Below, one piece after another: positions 63,082 to 64,000 of a DNA stretch of 64,000 nucleotides. Both the position numbers and the translations under genes were made by a program. The notes below the pieces were generated by a model. That model did not search any database. It was not told the DNA's origin and saw nothing but the letters and a program-made list of their open reading frames with translations. How positions within the stretch are numbered: the stretch's first letter is position 1; every line of letters begins with the position of its first letter. Origin of the DNA: Sordariomycetes sp. S80-01Y (lineage: Eukaryota; Ascomycota; Sordariomycetes); the NCBI GenBank assembly GCA_037042185.1, contig JAXQJY010000030.1, positions 744,001-808,000 on the forward strand. Reading direction: 5' to 3'.

Positions 63082-64000
63082 ATGTCCTACAGAATCTCCG
63101 CTCCGGACGAGTACCTCGCCATCACTGGCATGGGTGTCCGCACCGTCAAGATCACAAAGGCAACATGGGTCTGGCCACTCCAGCGCTGCATGCGCTTCAG
63201 CGTGCAGCCACACGACTACGCCATGGATCTGCAGGCCATGACCCGCGAGAAGCTCAACTTCAAGCTCCCCACCGTCTTCACCATCGGTCCGGACGTCAAC
63301 CAGCGCGGCGGCAACGCCGCCCAGTCCGACGGGGATGACCAGCGCGAGGACCGCGGCGACGCCCTGATGAAGTACGCCATGCTCCTGGCGGACGCGGGCG
63401 AGTCCAAGAAAAGCAGCGAGCAGCAAGCCCATGTCGAGTCCATCGTCAAGGGCATCATTGAGGGTGAGACCCGTGTGCTCGTCTCGAGCATGACGATGGA
63501 GGAGATCTTCACGGAGAGGGAGGTGTTCAAGAAGAGGATCTTCCGCAACATCGAGGGCGAGCTCATGCAGTTCGGTCTGAAGATCTACAACGCCAACGTC
63601 AAGGAGCTGCGCGACGCCCCCAACTCGGTCTACTTTGAGTCTCTGTCGCGGAAGGCTCACGAGGGTGCCACCAACCAGGCCCGTATCGACGTCGCCGAGG
63701 CTCAGCTTCGCGGTACCGTTGGAGAGGCCAAGCGTCGCGGTGAGCAGGACCGTGAGCTTGCCAAGATCAGCGCCGACACGGCGGTCCAGAAGACGGATCG
63801 CGATGTCGAGAGGGCGCAGGCCGAGGCAAAGATGCAGACCCAGCAGGCTGCCTTCAACCGAGAGGTTGAGATCGCCCGAGCGGAAGCCACGCGTGCCCTC
63901 GAGTCTCGCGACGAGGAGCTGCGCAAGAACGTTGAGAAGATCCGCGCCCAAGCTGAGACGGAGCGCCTCCGCGCCCAGCACGTCGTCAAGGCCACCATCG
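63082..64000 (+). CDS. Flotillin (SPFH/band 7 membrane microdomain protein), 5' part
   Basis: N-terminal 306 residues of a flotillin, cut by the window end, in one uninterrupted exon. Flotillins scaffold sterol-rich microdomains of the plasma membrane and in fungi have been linked to septa and hyphal growth. The SPFH domain is clear: MSYRISAPDEYLAITG, GVRTVKITKATWVWPLQRCMRFSVQPHDYAMDL, KLPTVFTIGPDVNQ, LVSSMTMEEIFTEREVFKKRI and LKIYNANVKELRDA. It is followed by the long Ala/Glu/Arg-rich coiled coil that mediates oligomerisation (AEAQLRGTVGEAKRRGE, QAEAKMQTQQAAFNREVEI). ATG context GCAGCCATGT is good. The fungal flotillin family runs to about 450-500 residues, so roughly one third is missing. 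Confidence 0.93.
   Translation, partial: MSYRISAPDEYLAITGMGVRTVKITKATWVWPLQRCMRFSVQPHDYAMDLQAMTREKLNFKLPTVFTIGPDVNQRGGNAAQSDGDDQREDRGDALMKYAMLLADAGESKKSSEQQAHVESIVKGIIEGETRVLVSSMTMEEIFTEREVFKKRIFRNIEGELMQFGLKIYNANVKELRDAPNSVYFESLSRKAHEGATNQARIDVAEAQLRGTVGEAKRRGEQDRELAKISADTAVQKTDRDVERAQAEAKMQTQQAAFNREVEIARAEATRALESRDEELRKNVEKIRAQAETERLRAQHVVKATI

Noticed and set aside
63013-63981. 322-codon minus-strand open frame
   Set aside because: Shadow of the flotillin coding sequence on the other strand, whose protein is clearly recognisable.
1-64000. CRISPR arrays, viral copies, intact transposons
   Set aside because: No regularly spaced repeats, reverse transcriptase, integrase or transposase motifs were seen.

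Overview
The window reads as nuclear DNA of a filamentous ascomycete (Pezizomycotina, most likely a Sordariomycete). Genes are 0.6-2.4 kb, lie on both strands and carry short spliceosomal introns, mostly 45-157 nt, with GTAAGT/GTATGT-type donors and CTAAC/CTGAC branch sites. They encode typical fungal families: Zn2Cys6 regulators, MFS sugar porters, Rad14, Pho88, striatin/PRO11, F-box proteins and a NACHT-ankyrin relic. I rebuilt exons by hand from splice signals and conserved protein sequence. Most multi-exon totals were checked for divisibility by three.

Region A (1-16038) is the most striking part. Seven consecutive genes resemble a fungal polysaccharide-utilisation locus: a secreted GH35 beta-galactosidase (cut by the window edge), a Zn2Cys6 activator, an MFS sugar porter, a GH88 unsaturated glucuronyl hydrolase, a GH39 glycosidase, a secreted GH29 alpha-L-fucosidase and a secreted CE12 rhamnogalacturonan acetylesterase. 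The GH35, GH29 and CE12 proteins have signal peptides and the GH88 and GH39 do not. This suggests side-chain trimming outside the cell, import of an (unsaturated) oligosaccharide, and completion in the cytosol. The likely target is acetylated pectin (RG-I/RG-II) or arabinogalactan-protein glycan.

Region B (16720-30190) is mixed: rad14 (XPA), pho88/SND3, an Arg/Ser-rich orphan, a DUF7707-type secreted cysteine-rich protein, a 3.8-kb gene-free stretch leading to a short Zn2Cys6 protein, a small membrane protein, and a Siw14-type phosphatase with a C-terminal membrane anchor and an apparent 28-nt intron.

Region C (30191-42069) is accessory: a decayed NACHT-ankyrin (NLR-like) gene, then a DUF1275 membrane protein, a double SnoaL-like protein, an HHxxxDG acyltransferase and an MCT-type MFS transporter, possibly a small metabolite cluster.

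Region D (42963-64000) is mainly housekeeping: striatin/PRO11, tRNA-Asp(GTC), mre11 (with a GC-AG intron) divergent from a probable double-OB-fold protein, an extended SDR, a HAL2/MET22-type nucleotidase, MCH1-like MFS, two F-box proteins, a PPxY protein, and the start of a flotillin gene cut by the right edge. I saw no CRISPR, viral element or intact transposon.
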